Assembly (NCBI GenBank): GCA_045600965.1
Contig: JAZRYW010000005.1
Span: forward strand, 1 to 38,919
DNA length: 38,919 nt
Direction of reading: 5' to 3'
From: RGIG6374 sp045600965
Lineage (GTDB): Bacteria > Bacteroidota > Bacteroidia > Bacteroidales > UBA932
The notes beneath the pieces were generated by a model. The model was not told the DNA's origin, searched no databases, and was given only the letters and a program-made list of their open reading frames with translations. Below are positions 1 through 6,851 of this stretch, in pieces; the stretch's first letter is position 1; the number at the start of each line of letters is the position of its first letter. The position numbers and the translations under genes are program-made.

Positions 1-140
1 CTTTATTTTTTATGAATCTTTTTGGTCTATATTTCCTCTTTCATCAGTTACAATGCCTTTGCATTGCTCCTTCTTCAAGAGAAAATCTATCCTCAAAAAT
101 CTTCTATAACAAATTTTGTGAACCATTTCAAAACAGGTTC
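1..140 (+). repeat. Intergenic repeat copy A (left end outside window)
   Basis: This is a member of the six-copy intergenic repeat family of this window. Its right end reads GAACCTGTTTTGAAAT on the minus strand (positions 125-140), nearly identical to the ends of copies C, D and F. The core is a 6-bp hairpin, CAATGC-CTTT-GCATTG, at 51-66, preceded by CAGTTA and followed by CTCCTTC. The left inverted repeat is beyond the window edge, so the true length is unknown. No coding potential is seen. Confidence 0.75.
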
Positions 141-161
141 TAAATAATGCGACAAATTTAG

Positions 162-169
162 TATTTTTG
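162..169 (+). promoter_or_regulatory. Putative -7 box (TATTTTTG) for the coiled-coil gene and hemW
   Basis: TATTTTTG matches the Bacteroidota -7 consensus TAnnTTTG exactly. No good TTG -33 box lies 19-21 bp upstream (only TTC at 138-140), so the assignment is tentative. Transcription from here would carry repeat copy F in a leader of about 140 nt before the gene at 319. Confidence 0.4.
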
Positions 170-186
170 CGTAAAATTGATAATTC

Positions 187-300
187 AAGCTGTTGATTGA
201 TCCCATTTCTTATGCATCTTTTTTGATGATTTGAAAAGTATCTGAAAATATGCGAATAAGTATTGAAGTTAATCATTTCAAAACAGATTCTTGACAGCTT
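187..300 (-). repeat. Intergenic repeat copy F (reverse orientation, hairpin deleted)
   Basis: Read on the minus strand, this stretch begins with the end GAATCTGTTTTGAAATGA (position 290 inward), then follows copy C through CTTCAATACTTAT and TCGCATATTTT and rejoins it at CAAATCATCAAAAAA. The central TCAC-stem-GCTCC block is missing. The far side (CATTTCTTATGCATC, 204-218) matches the left part of copy B. Short outer arms AAGCTGTTGA (187-196) and TTGACAGCTT (291-300) are near-complementary and resemble the end of copy B. It fills most of the leader between the box at 162 and the gene at 319. Confidence 0.65.
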
Positions 301-318
301 CTAAAGATTGAAACGAAA

Positions 319-1185
319 ATGGAAGACAAACTCAGAAAGATAGTCATAGCGCTGGGCATTCTTGCAGCCATACTGCTCGGTGTGCTGATATATGTCTGGT
401 CCACAAAGAGCAGTCTCGTGAAGGACCTTAATCAGGAGAAAATCCAGCTTACCGAAGAGATGCGCTCCCTTCAGGGCGAGTATAACGAGCTCCAGACCAA
501 CAACGACTCCCTCACGGTGCAGATTGACCGCGAGAAGGAGAAGGTCGACCAGCTCATAGAAAGGATACAGAAGACCGAGGCCACCAACCGCGCCCAGATA
601 AAGCAGTACGAAAAGGAACTCGGCACCCTGCGTTCCATAATGAAGCACTACATAGTGCAGATAGATTCCCTCAATACGCTCAACACGACCCTCCGTCAGG
701 ATGCAGTCGCAGCCCGCAGGGAGGCCGCCGAAAACAGGAGGCAGTATGAGGAGCTGAGCAGGACCACCGACAACCTCAGCAAGCAGGTGGCCCAGGGCTC
801 CGTCGTCAAGGGCCGTGAGGTCACGCTGGTGGCCATCAACTCCTCCGGCAAGGAAACCGACCGCAGCAGCCGTACCGAGAAGTTCCGCGCCTGCGTCAAC
901 CTCGTGGAGAACGCAATTGCCAAGAGCGGCTACCGCACCATCTACATCCGCGTGAAGGGCCCGGACGGAATTCTCCTTACAGATGACCGGCAGCGCCTCT
1001 TCACCTGTGACGGAGAGCAGATGATCTACTCCGCCTCCCGCGAAGTGGACTATCAGGGCGAGGAAATAGAGATCTGCATATTCTTCAGCGCGTTCCCGGC
1101 AGGGGAATACAGCAAGGGGGTATATACCGTCGACGTATATTCCACCGAGCAGAAACTCGGAAGCGCCGACTGCCTGCTCCGATAA
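319..1185 (+). CDS. Membrane-anchored coiled-coil protein of unknown function
   Basis: The product has 288 residues and no family I can name. Residues about 8-27 form one hydrophobic transmembrane segment just after a short charged N-terminus, so the rest probably faces the periplasm. Residues about 33-160 are rich in E, Q, K, L and N with heptad-like spacing and almost certainly form a coiled coil. The C-terminal part (about 165-288) looks like a compact beta-rich domain with three or four cysteines. hemW starts one base after the stop codon, so the two genes are probably cotranscribed. An SMC-like annotation would reflect only the coiled coil. The reading frame is confident; the function is unknown. 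Confidence 0.85.
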   Translation: MEDKLRKIVIALGILAAILLGVLIYVWSTKSSLVKDLNQEKIQLTEEMRSLQGEYNELQTNNDSLTVQIDREKEKVDQLIERIQKTEATNRAQIKQYEKELGTLRSIMKHYIVQIDSLNTLNTTLRQDAVAARREAAENRRQYEELSRTTDNLSKQVAQGSVVKGREVTLVAINSSGKETDRSSRTEKFRACVNLVENAIAKSGYRTIYIRVKGPDGILLTDDRQRLFTCDGEQMIYSASREVDYQGEEIEICIFFSAFPAGEYSKGVYTVDVYSTEQKLGSADCLLR

Positions 1186-1186
1186 G

Positions 1187-2293
1187 ATGGCGGGTGTTTA
1201 CCTCCACGTACCTTTCTGCGGCTCATACTGCACCTACTGCAGTTTCTACTCCATCCTCCGCAATCCTTCGCGTATGGAGGCCTACTGTGACTCCGTTGAG
1301 GCGGAGGCTATGCGTCGCAGGGATTTCTTCAGGGGCGCAGTGCCCGATACCCTGTATTTCGGCGGAGGGACACCGTCCGTTCTTCCCCTGACATCTCTCA
1401 AGAGGCTTGCAGGCGTGCTGAAGGGCATTTTCTTCGGCGGTGCCGTGCCGGCCGAGTTCACGGTTGAGGTCAATCCCGACGATGTGACGGGAGATCTTCT
1501 GGACACACTGCTCGAAGAGGGAGTGAACCGTCTGAGCATAGGCGTGCAGTCATTCAATGACGACCATTTGAGAATGATGAACCGCCGTCACGATTCCGCA
1601 GTGGCGGTCAGAGCTTTTGAGAGCGCCCGCAACGCCGGTTTCGACAACATCTCCATAGATCTGATCTTCGGCTTCCGGATGCTGACCCGAAGGCAGTGGG
1701 AGGAGAATGTCGATACCGCTCTCTCCCTGCGTCCGGAGCATATATCCTGCTATCAGTTGAGTGTAGAGAAAGGCAGCGCGCTGTGGGAAAGGTACCGCCG
1801 CGGGGACTATGTCCCGCTGGAGGACGAGAAATGCGCCGCACAGTACTCCCTGCTGACTGATAAACTTGCAGCCGCCGGATATGAGCACTATGAAATCTCT
1901 TCCTTTGCGCTTGACGGCAGGCGTTCCCGCCATAACAGTTCCTACTGGGACCGCTCCCCTTACATAGGCCTTGGTCCCGCCGCCCACTCCTTCGACGGAT
2001 TCAGCGTGCGCCTCTGGAATCCTTCGAGCCTGAAGGCCTGGCGCAATGGGGAAGGCACGGTTGAGGAGCGGTTGTCAGAAAGGGATGTCTTCAACGAGAC
2101 CGTGATGCTTTCCCTCCGGAGGAAGGAAGGCCTTGACTTGAAGACGCTCCACAGCGGTCTGCTTGCCCCGGTCCGGCCCGTCATTGACAGGATGACTTCA
2201 TCCGGCCTTCTCGAAAGGCAGGGGGACACGATAAGAATACCGTCCGGAAGACTGTTCGTCTCGGACGGTATCATATCTGAACTTTTTGTCTGA
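1187..2293 (+). CDS. hemW: HemW-type radical SAM heme chaperone
   Basis: This is a radical SAM protein of the HemN/HemW family (368 aa). The cluster motif is C11-x3-C15-x2-C18 followed by S-F, whereas true oxygen-independent coproporphyrinogen oxidase (HemN) has a fourth Cys two residues after the third. That favours HemW, which is known to bind heme and deliver it to respiratory proteins. The GGGTPS motif (about 59-64), which contacts S-adenosylmethionine, is present. The length fits HemW (about 370-390 aa), and HemN is normally longer (about 450). It starts one base after the preceding coiled-coil gene and is convergent with the DUF3109 gene. Misannotation as coproporphyrinogen oxidase is common for this family. 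Confidence 0.9.
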   Translation: MAGVYLHVPFCGSYCTYCSFYSILRNPSRMEAYCDSVEAEAMRRRDFFRGAVPDTLYFGGGTPSVLPLTSLKRLAGVLKGIFFGGAVPAEFTVEVNPDDVTGDLLDTLLEEGVNRLSIGVQSFNDDHLRMMNRRHDSAVAVRAFESARNAGFDNISIDLIFGFRMLTRRQWEENVDTALSLRPEHISCYQLSVEKGSALWERYRRGDYVPLEDEKCAAQYSLLTDKLAAAGYEHYEISSFALDGRRSRHNSSYWDRSPYIGLGPAAHSFDGFSVRLWNPSSLKAWRNGEGTVEERLSERDVFNETVMLSLRRKEGLDLKTLHSGLLAPVRPVIDRMTSSGLLERQGDTIRIPSGRLFVSDGIISELFV

Positions 2294-2324
2294 GCGTATC
2301 CTGCCCGACTGTGATTCTCTCTGA

Positions 2325-2924
2325 TCAGTCTAACGGGTATTCATCGGCCACCTGTGACAGCGCTTCGTAGAAGTCTTTCCCGAAAGCGCCTGTGAGTGGT
2401 TCCTTGAGAAATTCGAAGACGCGTATGCCCTCCCTGCGGCCCTTGGCGAAGGCATCCTTGCAGATGTCCCAGCGGTGAAGGTTCAGGGCCGTCAGTCCGT
2501 TTGAGAAATGTGACACGCGGATGGGGTAGAGGGAGCAGGAGACGGGCTTGCGGAATGTGCCCCGCCCCTCGAGGAAGCGCTTTTCCATTGCGCAAAGGCA
2601 ATTGTGATCGCAGTCGAAGCAGGTGTAGGCACATTCTTCGGTGTTCCCTGCCAACGGCGTGACCATATCCCCGTCGGAGTCGATGGAGAAGAAGCCGTCA
2701 CGTCTGACAGCCTCCCTTCCCCTGTCGGAGAGAAGGTCCTCGAAATGGCGGTAGTTGCGCTCTATCTCCCCGGCCTCATCTTCCTTCAGCGGAGCGCCGC
2801 TGTCGCCTATTATGCAGCAGGCTCCCTTGCATACGGGATAGTCACAGCAGAAACATTCCGTGACAATCTCTCCGGAGACAAGGATGTCGTCAATCTGGAT
2901 TATGGGTGTGACCTCTTTCATCAT
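2325..2924 (-). CDS. DUF3109 family cysteine-rich protein
   Basis: The 199-residue product has two cysteine clusters: C24, C26, C27, C32, C36 and C37 near the N-terminus, and C98, C102, C105, C109 and C111 in the middle, with C130 beyond. This layout is typical of DUF3109, a family widespread in Bacteroidota. Its cysteines resemble a metal- or Fe-S-binding site, but the role is unknown. There is no signal peptide, so it should be cytoplasmic. Its ATG overlaps the TGA of the upstream M16 gene (ATGA, 2921-2924), implying translational coupling and a shared promoter at 5749. A second in-frame ATG follows directly, so the exact start could be one codon later. Confidence 0.85.
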   Translation of the reverse strand: MMKEVTPIIQIDDILVSGEIVTECFCCDYPVCKGACCIIGDSGAPLKEDEAGEIERNYRHFEDLLSDRGREAVRRDGFFSIDSDGDMVTPLAGNTEECAYTCFDCDHNCLCAMEKRFLEGRGTFRKPVSCSLYPIRVSHFSNGLTALNLHRWDICKDAFAKGRREGIRVFEFLKEPLTGAFGKDFYEALSQVADEYPLD

Positions 2925-5728
2925 TTCACCTGTATGCTTCTTTCAACCGCACCGGAAAGCCTGCCGGCGAATTCCCTTGCATCGTCGAAAGTGATGTTTT
3001 CCAGTTCGCGTCCGTATGTTCCCGGAACTTCCATTCCCTGAATGAACCTTGCCTCGAGTTCGTCCAGAAGCAGGCTTTCACCGGCCTCCTCCCGCCTTTG
3101 CCTGAGCCTTTCGCGGGCCCGCTCGAACTCCTGCCGCGTGAAATCCCCCGCAGCGATGCTCTCCCTTATACCAGACAGAAGCGGCATACAGCTTTCATAA
3201 CCTTCTTCGGGAACATATTCCCTGAAGCGTATCTCCACCACCGCCCGCTCCCCGTTCCGGGACTCCGCACAGACGTTCACCCGAGCATCGATGCCGAGTT
3301 CTGCGAAGTCCCTGCCGACGGCCCCGGATATGAGTTCACCCAGGATGTCGAGGCAGACACGGTCCTTCGTGGAGGAGGTGATGGGGAAGACATATCTGAC
3401 ATCCGATAGCGTCACGGGAGCGACGATGCTCCGGTCCACGACAATGGAGGAGTTTTCATTGACCGTATCGTAGCCCTTCTCCCTCCACAGCGTCCCGGAC
3501 GGACTTCCGTCAAGGGAACCTATGTAGCGTTCTGCGGTCTGAAGCACAGTTTCCCTATCGGCGTCGCCCGTGAATATGAACACCCAGTCAGCGGCGTTGG
3601 CCATCATGCCGCTTATGAAATCGGAACATACACCGTAGTCGATAAGGTCCACGTCCGAGGCGTGGAGAGGGGAGGTCAGAGGCCCGTATCCGCGCAGGAC
3701 AGCCTGCAGTGTGTCTGACAGGAAATTCTCCGGGTCGTTGCCGCGACGCTCCAGGGAGGCCCTTGTCCTCGCGGCGAAGCTGCGGAAGGCGGCGTAGTCC
3801 CGTTCCCTCTGCGTGAACTGCAGGTTGAGCAGTCTCATAGCCAGGTCGAAGTCATCCTTCGACGAGGTGAAAGCGACTCTTCGGGAGAAGATATCCCAGG
3901 ATGAGGAGAAAGTTATGTCCCTGTCTGCAAGCAGGTCGGCCAGGGCCGCGCTGTCGTAGGGCCCCACCTTTTCAAGGCGGAATATGTCATTGAGAAACCT
4001 GCCTCCGGCCCGTACGTCCTCCATTGCGGACCATCCTCCCTTTGCCACGGCCCTCAGCGAAATCCTTCCCGTACCGTTTTCAACGCGGCGGAAGACGACT
4101 TTCGAACCGTTTGGGAATTCCCATACCTGAGCGTCGGACAGGTCGTCATAACGGCTGAACAATGGGCTCACGCTCTGTCTGACCATATGGAATGCCGCCG
4201 AATCGACCGCAGGCCTGCGGCCGTAGAGAGTAAAGGATGACAGTTTGGCCCTGTTGACGATATCCAATATGTCTCCCGGCAGTATGCGCTCAGGGGAGTC
4301 CTCCGGTATCATACAGGTCACCACCATATTGCTGTCGGGGTTCAATGCGGTATTGCAGAACGAGTTCACCTGCGTCAGGGCGAGAGTGCCGTCGGCATTC
4401 ACGTTGGACAATATCAGATGGCGCAGCGCTCTGCCGGCCATATGCGTGCCGTAAAACCAGTTGGAAAGGCAGAGCGAGGCGTACCATCCGTTGGTGCAGG
4501 TTCTCTCGGGATCGGTCATATCTTCCTTGAGTCTCTTGAAGTACTGACGGTTCGTCCGCCCGTATTCCCATTCGAGGAAGCCGTTCATTCTCATCAGCAC
4601 CATTTCAGACGTAAGGAAGTGAAGAGCGTCCTCCATCGATTCGGGAGGAATGCGCATTTCCACGGTGAAAGCGTCCCTGTTTGCGCTTTCCATATACGGA
4701 CCGTAGAAGGCATCGACCGAGATGAGCGGAAAAGGCTGCGCCTCGGCCCTCGCCCTGAGACGCCGTTCCACCAGGGAGCACAGCATATCGCTCAGATAAT
4801 CCCTGACCAGAGCGACGCCCGTAAGGGAATGCTTTGTGCCGCGCAGCGAGGCTGAGGTCATTTCCATACGGATGGTGGCGCAGGTGTACTCGGGGTCATA
4901 AACCACCACGGCCTGCGGCTCGGTATCGTCTTCGAGCAGAGCCACCGCCACCGGCAGCGGCTCGGGATTGGCCGGGATGGTGAGGAACAGGGCGCGGATG
5001 GCCGACTGCACGACTTCGGGATCGATGTCACCGACTATGATTATGGCCTGCCTGTCGGGAGTGAACCACTGCCTGTAGAAGTCCTCCAGGGAGATATGGT
5101 TGAAATAGGTTGAATTCTCGAGTCTGAGAGCGGCTGTCCTGCGTGCGAAGACTCCGTTGGGGAAGAGTTCTCCGGCCACGGCCTCGCGGGTGCGCTGAGG
5201 GGCGCCCATACCGGCGGCAGTCCGTCGGGCGAAGGCCCCGGTTTCGATCATTATGTCCTCCGGATTGAAATCGGAGAACCTTGAAATGTTGTGGATTGCA
5301 AGCAGGCAGGAGTCAATGGACGTCCCGGAGGTCACGGGGACGTTCAGGAACCCTATGTACGAGCCGTTGAAACCCTCTCCCGAAACGATGTCCTTCCCGG
5401 GATCCATCCCAATGGATTCGAGCCAGGCCCTCATAGTGTTGTCGGGGAAGTTGATGGTGGAGCGCAGTGCCAGATTGAGCAGGGTGGCGCTCATACCCGC
5501 CTGGTCCTCCTCCTCGCATATTCCGCCGACTTTCTGGGCGAGGTAGAAGTCAGCGTGGCCCTTGTCCTGTCCGTTGGCTATAATATAGTATGAAAGTCCG
5601 TTCGGCAGCCGGCCGGTGAGAATTTTCGAATCCGCAGAGAGGGGCTCGTCGCTCCCTGCGACAGCCGGCATTATGGAGACAAGCAGCAGCGTCAGGATGA
5701 GAGTTGCGGTACGAGACAGAAGTTTCAT
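2921..5728 (-). CDS. Secreted M16 family peptidase homologue lacking the zinc motif
   Basis: This large protein (935 aa) has the two-repeat layout of M16 (insulinase/PqqL-type) metallopeptidases, starting after a signal peptide (MKLLSRTATLI, cleavage near AVAGS). In active members the first domain carries HxxEH within a G-x-A-H-F-L-E-H context. Here the matching stretch reads AGMSATLLNLAL, so both His and the Glu are replaced, and I see no HxxEH elsewhere. It is therefore probably a non-catalytic homologue, perhaps a partner of an active M16 protein, as known for some two-subunit M16 enzymes. The frame extends to 5779, but that upstream start lies in the -33 box of the promoter at 5749, so the ATG at 5728 is chosen. 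It is coupled to the DUF3109 gene. Confidence 0.88.
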   Translation of the reverse strand: MKLLSRTATLILTLLLVSIMPAVAGSDEPLSADSKILTGRLPNGLSYYIIANGQDKGHADFYLAQKVGGICEEEDQAGMSATLLNLALRSTINFPDNTMRAWLESIGMDPGKDIVSGEGFNGSYIGFLNVPVTSGTSIDSCLLAIHNISRFSDFNPEDIMIETGAFARRTAAGMGAPQRTREAVAGELFPNGVFARRTAALRLENSTYFNHISLEDFYRQWFTPDRQAIIIVGDIDPEVVQSAIRALFLTIPANPEPLPVAVALLEDDTEPQAVVVYDPEYTCATIRMEMTSASLRGTKHSLTGVALVRDYLSDMLCSLVERRLRARAEAQPFPLISVDAFYGPYMESANRDAFTVEMRIPPESMEDALHFLTSEMVLMRMNGFLEWEYGRTNRQYFKRLKEDMTDPERTCTNGWYASLCLSNWFYGTHMAGRALRHLILSNVNADGTLALTQVNSFCNTALNPDSNMVVTCMIPEDSPERILPGDILDIVNRAKLSSFTLYGRRPAVDSAAFHMVRQSVSPLFSRYDDLSDAQVWEFPNGSKVVFRRVENGTGRISLRAVAKGGWSAMEDVRAGGRFLNDIFRLEKVGPYDSAALADLLADRDITFSSSWDIFSRRVAFTSSKDDFDLAMRLLNLQFTQRERDYAAFRSFAARTRASLERRGNDPENFLSDTLQAVLRGYGPLTSPLHASDVDLIDYGVCSDFISGMMANAADWVFIFTGDADRETVLQTAERYIGSLDGSPSGTLWREKGYDTVNENSSIVVDRSIVAPVTLSDVRYVFPITSSTKDRVCLDILGELISGAVGRDFAELGIDARVNVCAESRNGERAVVEIRFREYVPEEGYESCMPLLSGIRESIAAGDFTRQEFERARERLRQRREEAGESLLLDELEARFIQGMEVPGTYGRELENITFDDAREFAGRLSGAVERSIQVK

Positions 5729-5748
5729 ATGCCGGTCGTTTCTGTTGA

Positions 5749-5779
5749 CAAATGTACTAATTTCACTCAAGTTTCGCAA
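5749..5779 (-). promoter_or_regulatory. Promoter of the M16-DUF3109 operon
   Basis: On the minus strand TTGC (5776-5779) is followed after 19 bases by TACATTTG (5749-5756), a full match to the Bacteroidota promoter. Transcription should start about 20 bases before the ATG at 5728. The -33 box lies inside the left arm of the 15-bp inverted repeat at 5767-5781. Confidence 0.75.
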
Positions 5780-5829
5780 GTATTTATATCGTTGATAATC
5801 AAAGTGAAGTGAGAACTTGCGAAACTTGA
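5767..5829. promoter_or_regulatory. 15-bp perfect inverted repeat between divergent promoters (candidate operator)
   Basis: The arms TCAAGTTTCGCAAGT (5767-5781) and ACTTGCGAAACTTGA (5815-5829) are exact reverse complements separated by 33 bases. Each arm also contains a direct repeat, ACTTG-N4-ACTTG. The left arm covers the -33 box of the M16 promoter; the right arm sits about 58-72 bases upstream of the likely start of TPR-gene transcription. This geometry suggests a regulator acting on both promoters. No regulator gene is adjacent. Confidence 0.5.
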
Positions 5830-5849
5830 ATAATTTTATGGTCTGATTA

Positions 5850-5880
5850 TTGTTTATATTTTGGCTAATATGTAATTTTG
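5850..5880 (+). promoter_or_regulatory. Promoter of the TPR gene
   Basis: TTGT (5850-5853), 19 bases, then TAATTTTG (5873-5880) fit the Bacteroidota -33/-7 pattern. Transcription would start near 5887, about ten bases before the first ATG (5898) or about 23 before the second (5910). Confidence 0.7.
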
Positions 5881-5897
5881 CAATAGAAAAACAATAG

Positions 5898-6851
5898 ATG
5901 ACACTGAAAATGAGAAAGATTATTGTAGCCGCAATGGCATTGTTCCTTATGTCCGGAGTCTCTTTTGCTCAGGATCTTGAACAGGTTTCCAGCTCTTACA
6001 ATGAGGCAGCCGCCCTTCTCAATGACGGGGATGCGGCTTCTGCCCTTCAGAAATTCGAATCCTCACTTTCCGCCGCCCTCGACCTCGGTGAGGAAGGCGC
6101 CGAGATTGCAGCCAACTGCAAGGATATCATACCTCAGATCTACCTCCGTCTCGGAAAGGCCGACGCAAAGGAAGGCGCTGTAGATCCCGCCCTTGACAAG
6201 CTCCGCAAGGCGGTTGCAATGGCAGAACAGTTCTCAAACAATGCCGATGCAGTCACCGAAGCCAACAATGTGATAGGCCAGCTTCTTATGAACAAGGCCA
6301 ACGGTCTGCTCAACGCGAAGGATTATGCCGCCGCATCCGAACTCTACCGTGAGGTCAGCGCCCTCGATCCCGAAAACGGTCAGGCATTCCTCCGTCTCGG
6401 TATGGCGATGAACGCCGCCGGCAACTTCGACGAGGCTGTCGAAGCCTTCAAGAAGGCAATCGGCCTCGGTCAGGAGAACAACGCAAACAAGCAGCTCTCC
6501 AATATGTTCTACAAGAAAGCCGCAGAGGCTCAGAAGAGCAAGGACTGGAAAGGCGCTCTGGAAGCCGCTCAGGAGGCTGTGACATATCTTGAGAATCCTT
6601 CCGCACGCAAGGTCATAGGCACCGCCGCAAAGAACCTCAATCAGCATCAGGATGCAATCGACGCTTTCAAGGCATATCTTGAACTCTCCCCCAGCGCCAA
6701 GGACAAGGAAAACATCATCTACTACATAGCTGAATGCTTCGAGAAGCTCGGCAACAAGGCTGAAGCGCTTTCTTATTACAAGCTTCTGGAAGGTTCTGCC
6801 AACAAGCAGTTCCAGGATGTTGCCAAGTACAAACTTGAAAATCTCAAATAA
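5898..6851 (+). CDS. Exported tetratricopeptide-repeat protein
   Basis: The product has up to 317 residues. A signal peptide (RKIIVAAMALFLMSGVSFAQ) precedes a mature helical region. Several TPR units are visible, the clearest at about 135-170 (an ALDPENGQAF-type unit followed by NFDEAVEAFKKAI) and about 255-310 (HQDAIDAFKAYLELSP, then NKAEALSYYKLL). Such proteins usually act as periplasmic or outer-membrane-associated scaffolds; the partner is not evident. Two ATGs are possible: 5898, or 5910, which begins the signal peptide directly (MRKIIV) and may be the true start. The U32 gene starts directly after the stop codon, so the two are cotranscribed. Confidence 0.85.
   Translation: MTLKMRKIIVAAMALFLMSGVSFAQDLEQVSSSYNEAAALLNDGDAASALQKFESSLSAALDLGEEGAEIAANCKDIIPQIYLRLGKADAKEGAVDPALDKLRKAVAMAEQFSNNADAVTEANNVIGQLLMNKANGLLNAKDYAAASELYREVSALDPENGQAFLRLGMAMNAAGNFDEAVEAFKKAIGLGQENNANKQLSNMFYKKAAEAQKSKDWKGALEAAQEAVTYLENPSARKVIGTAAKNLNQHQDAIDAFKAYLELSPSAKDKENIIYYIAECFEKLGNKAEALSYYKLLEGSANKQFQDVAKYKLENLK

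Noticed and set aside
1..318. CRISPR array or phage attachment sites from the repeated GAATCTG motifs
   Set aside because: Copies are not regularly spaced, lack spacers and cas genes, and are inverted ends of dispersed elements; no integrase is present.
1187..2293. Oxygen-independent coproporphyrinogen III oxidase (HemN)
   Set aside because: The fourth Cys after the CxxxCxxC motif is absent (S-F instead) and the protein is too short, which fits HemW.
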